Positions 13,963 through 16,424 of a DNA stretch of 16,424 nucleotides are shown here, one piece after another. This stretch comes from Halocynthiibacter sp049608145 (GTDB lineage Bacteria; Pseudomonadota; Alphaproteobacteria; Rhodobacterales; Rhodobacteraceae). How positions within the stretch are numbered: position 1 is the stretch's first letter; each line of letters begins with the position of its first letter. The translations under genes were made by a program, and so were the position numbers. Below the pieces are notes generated by a model. That model searched no databases, was not told where the DNA came from, and saw only the letters and a program-made list of their open reading frames with translations. The DNA is taken from the NCBI RefSeq assembly GCF_049608145.1, contig NZ_JBMYXF010000061.1, positions 1 to 16,424 on the forward strand. The letters run 5' to 3'.

Positions 13963-15765
13963 ATGTCAATTAACGAACCATTTACCGAGTTGGATATCAA
14001 CACGGAAGACGATGGATTTTACAAAGGGTACAGCTTGCCAATCGCGCTGGTATCCAAGTCCATCATGGTCGGGCTGGTGCTTTGGGCGCTGGTTTGGCCT
14101 GCAGGGGCTGGCCGGATTTTGGGCAGTGTAAATGGCACTTTGCTAAGCGGGTTCAACTCGTTTTACATTATCATCGTGGGCATGTTCTTGGCATTTTTGC
14201 TGATTGTTGCGATCATTCCAACAACCGGCAAAACAGTTCTGGGTAAACCAGGTGAAGGCACTGAATTTTCAAATTTCTCATGGTTCTCTATGATGTTTGG
14301 TGCTGGTCTGGGTGTGGGTCTGATGGTTTTCGCGACTGCTGAACCCCTTGGCCTATGGGGTTCAAACCCTGTGATTGTAGCTGGTGAAGTTGCGCCGAAC
14401 TCAGAAGAAGCGATTGGGTCTGCCTATCGTTACACTTTCGCACACTATGGTTTTCATGCTTGGGCGATCTATGTGATGACGGGCCTGTCCTTGGCTTATT
14501 ACGCTTACACGCGTGACATGCCGTTGACGATCCGCACCGCACTGACGCCTTTGTTTGGTCGTTACGTGAATGGTGTTTTGGGGCATATCATTGATATCCT
14601 GGGCGTTATCGCGACGATCCTTGGTGTTGCTGTGACCATCGGTTTTGGTGTGAGCCAATTCATCGACGGTCTATATGCAATCTCAGGTCTTGAATTCCTG
14701 ATGGATTCAAGTGGTGATGCACCGACACCAAGCAAAGTGGGTCTTCTGGCCGGTCTTCTGGTCATCATGTCACTGTCCATTCTGTCGGCTGTATCCGGTG
14801 TTGGTAAAGGCGTTAAATACCTGTCCAACCTGAACTTGGTCCTGTCTGTGATCCTGCTGTCTGTGTTCATTTTGTTCGGCTCGTTTGCCTTCGCCATGAG
14901 CACTTATGTGTCTGCTTTCCTTGATTATATCATCAATCTTGCATCGTTAAGCTTTGGGGCGTATTCGCCCATGTCAGAAGCTGACTTCGCGGCCGCTTTG
15001 CCAGAAGTAGCACAGCCTTTGGCGGCTGATCTTTACGCTGGTGCGACCAATGGTTGGGGCAATTTCGATGGTTTCAAATCTGGTCTTACAGGTGAAGCAG
15101 CGGCCCTAGATGACGCGACCCTTGCGGCGGCTTACGAAGCAGGTAACCAAGGTCGTCAATTCGGTTGGCAGTCCGGTTGGACCACCTTCTATTGGGCTTG
15201 GTGGATTGCGTTCTCGCCTTTCGTTGGTCTGTTCTTGGCACGTATTTCTCGTGGTCGTTCCGTGCGTGAATTCATCATCGGCTGCGTGATTGCGCCGTCT
15301 TTGGTGTGTTTCGCTTGGATGACGATCTTGGGCGGCACTGCGATTGATTTGGAACTGAGTGGTGCTGCAGAAGGCGCGATTATCGGTGCAAGCAACACTG
15401 CGAAGCTATTCGTTACACTTGAGCAAATGATCCAAGGCCCACTGTTCACAGCACTTAGCGTGATGTGTGTTGTCTTGATCATGACGTTCCTTGTGACCTC
15501 TGCTGACTCTGGCATTCTTGTGATGAACACCATCATGTCCGGCGGTGACCAGGAAGCTGGCGTTAAGCATCGTATCGTTTGGGGTGTTGTTCTGACGCTG
15601 GTGATTGCATCGCTTTTACTGGCCGGTGGCGGCGGGCTTGATGCTCTGAAAAACGCTATGATCATCGGTGCACTGCCGTTCACGGCGGTGATGGGGCTGA
15701 TGATGGTGTCCTTGGCGAAAGCCATGTGGCGCGATCACTTGCGTTCGAAAGAACCCGGTCAATAA
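13963..15765 (+). CDS. BCCT-family betaine/choline/carnitine-type transporter
   Basis: Inner-membrane secondary carrier for quaternary ammonium or related zwitterions, likely Na+-coupled. Protein of 600 residues with about 12 membrane segments. The BCCT signature GWTTFYWAWWIAFSPFVGLFLARISRGR is at 405-432, and the glycine-rich unwound helix GAGLGVGL precedes ATAEPLG near 113-131. In the TM4 cage HYGFHAWAIY, Tyr162 stands where BetP has Trp189, and Phe417 where BetP has Trp377 (numbering from memory). Residues about 330-404 form an unusually long loop between TM7 and TM8. It lies 36 bases after the dehydrogenase with a strong GGGAGG site, and the operon ends at the terminator downstream. It probably imports the substrate of this cluster. 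Confidence 0.95.
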   Translation: MSINEPFTELDINTEDDGFYKGYSLPIALVSKSIMVGLVLWALVWPAGAGRILGSVNGTLLSGFNSFYIIIVGMFLAFLLIVAIIPTTGKTVLGKPGEGTEFSNFSWFSMMFGAGLGVGLMVFATAEPLGLWGSNPVIVAGEVAPNSEEAIGSAYRYTFAHYGFHAWAIYVMTGLSLAYYAYTRDMPLTIRTALTPLFGRYVNGVLGHIIDILGVIATILGVAVTIGFGVSQFIDGLYAISGLEFLMDSSGDAPTPSKVGLLAGLLVIMSLSILSAVSGVGKGVKYLSNLNLVLSVILLSVFILFGSFAFAMSTYVSAFLDYIINLASLSFGAYSPMSEADFAAALPEVAQPLAADLYAGATNGWGNFDGFKSGLTGEAAALDDATLAAAYEAGNQGRQFGWQSGWTTFYWAWWIAFSPFVGLFLARISRGRSVREFIIGCVIAPSLVCFAWMTILGGTAIDLELSGAAEGAIIGASNTAKLFVTLEQMIQGPLFTALSVMCVVLIMTFLVTSADSGILVMNTIMSGGDQEAGVKHRIVWGVVLTLVIASLLLAGGGGLDALKNAMIIGALPFTAVMGLMMVSLAKAMWRDHLRSKEPGQ

Positions 15766-15789
15766 GTCGGATCTGATCTTCTAATGAAG

Positions 15790-15815
15790 CGGCGGGGTTT
15801 TCCCCGCCGTTTTTT
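15790..15815 (+). terminator. Strong Rho-independent terminator after the transporter
   Basis: Perfect 8-bp stem CGGCGGGG / CCCCGCCG with a TTTT loop followed by TTTTTT, 24 bases after the BCCT stop. It closes the dehydrogenase-transporter operon. Confidence 0.95.
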
Positions 15816-15904
15816 GTTTGGGTTTATACTGTCTGCTTTTGTGAAAACTTTTCGGTTAACGTCACGCAGAGGGCTGTTTGAGGTGGATACTATTGAAGAT
15901 AAAG

Positions 15905-16260
15905 GAGACCTGTGTGATGGATGCGCCGTTGGACGGTGACCGAAAGGCGATGGCCATCTTCAACGCACGGATTGCCAACCTCTCGGTGAAAGTGCCATTC
16001 ACCTGTCGGTCAGTGGATCACGCTTCATACGATTACTGACCACCCCGCCAATGACACGGCGTGAGTGCAAGTCCAAGATTACAGCCAATTCCCCTTTCGC
16101 GCGTCCAAACGCAACTGATATCTCCCGCTTATTTCTGGTTGGGCGCGTCGGTTGGGAAGTCACGATCCAGCAGGTTGGGTACGATGTTGAACTATCCGTC
16201 CTGACCTTATGCTCCCGTGTTCTGACGGCGGATATGCTGTTTTTGGTCGTGATGGACTGT
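15905..16260 (-). pseudogene. Decayed IS3-family transposase (orfB) remnant
   Basis: Minus-strand translation recovers consecutive IS3 OrfB blocks in different frames. From 16191: FNIVPNLLDRDFPTDAPNQK, then a stop (16129-16131) where the family has Trp, then AGDISCVWTRE. A frameshift from about 5 missing bases leads to LAVILDLHSRRVIGGVVSNRMKRD, the first part of the DDE region. About 38 extra bases (15979-16016) follow, then LAIRALKMAIAFRSPSNG, and a last frame change gives an IHHTG-like end near 15905. Upstream, KVRTDS near 16200 resembles the conserved segment before FNIVPN. Nothing intact remains; the rest of orfB and orfA are absent or unrecognisable. The family subtype differs from the remnant at 4955-5288. 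Confidence 0.8.
15985..16003. repeat. Small dyad inside the insertion in the IS remnant
   Basis: GGTGAA-N7-TTCACC lies within the roughly 38 bases that interrupt the IS3 reading between the RMKRD and LAIRAL blocks. It may be part of a small secondary insertion or chance. Confidence 0.3.
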
Positions 16261-16424
16261 GGGGGAGTAAAGTCACCCTCGTCTTTTCGAATGAACTGAA
16301 CGAATACTTGGGCTTTAGACCCGTGTAAGGTGCGGTTACTCGTGGGACATCTCGTTCTGTGACTATCGCTTTTCTCTGAGGGCTTCGTCAGGTGTCTTTC
16401 CGCTGTGGGCACCATGTGGTCTGT
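16261..16424. other. Right edge without a recognisable gene
   Basis: Follows the orfB relic on its 5' side (minus strand). Both strands have open stretches, but none reads like a known protein. It is probably further decayed IS sequence; I cannot align it to the family by eye. Confidence 0.4.

Noticed and set aside
15919..16041. Plus-strand frame of about 40 codons with AAAGGAGA upstream
   Set aside because: Overlaps the minus-strand IS3 orfB blocks in antisense; product not recognisable. The upstream AAAGGAGACC might be an IS leader but this cannot be shown.
1..16424. tRNA, rRNA, CRISPR array, phage genes, restriction or toxin-antitoxin systems
   Set aside because: Looked for and not seen. 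The DUF2975-like/XRE pair is not a toxin-antitoxin arrangement that I recognise.

Overview
The window looks like chromosomal DNA of a marine alphaproteobacterium of the Rhodobacteraceae (roseobacter group). This rests on the rpsF-rpsR-rplI block with an acidic-tailed L9, on trigger factor, and on a betaine-type catabolic cluster with a BCCT carrier, a combination typical of these bacteria. GC content appears moderate. The species is not identifiable from what I can see.

Left part (1-4980), core genome. The 5' end of trigger factor (tig) runs leftward off the edge. It is followed by an exported protein with weak PEBP-like features, a glycine-zipper lipoprotein, a DUF2975-like membrane protein paired with a small XRE regulator, an exported NTF2/SnoaL-like protein, and the rpsF-rpsR-rplI ribosomal operon on the minus strand. 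Several terminators and dyad sequences separate these units.

Junction (4955-5290). A badly decayed, internally deleted IS3-family insertion sequence lies here. It keeps the start of orfA and the end of orfB but almost nothing in between.

Right part (5373-15765), catabolic cluster. It encodes a flavin/[2Fe-2S] oxygenase reductase (minus strand) and, rightward, a LysR regulator, a Rieske oxygenase, an aldehyde dehydrogenase, an unrecognised 81-residue protein, a GlxA/GbdR-type AraC regulator, a dimethylglycine/sarcosine dehydrogenase-like flavoprotein with a folate-binding GcvT module, and a BCCT carrier closed by a strong terminator. I infer import of an N-methylated zwitterion by the carrier, oxidative attack by the Rieske pair, aldehyde oxidation, and final N-demethylation to tetrahydrofolate. 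The substrate is not settled. The enzyme set fits ring-opening of an N-methylated heterocyclic betaine better than plain glycine betaine or carnitine degradation.

Right edge (about 15900-16260). A second decayed IS3-family orfB lies on the minus strand, with a stop codon, a frameshift and an insertion. The catabolic cluster is therefore bracketed by two different IS3 relics in opposite orientation, which suggests past mobility. No tRNA, rRNA, CRISPR array or intact transposase was seen.
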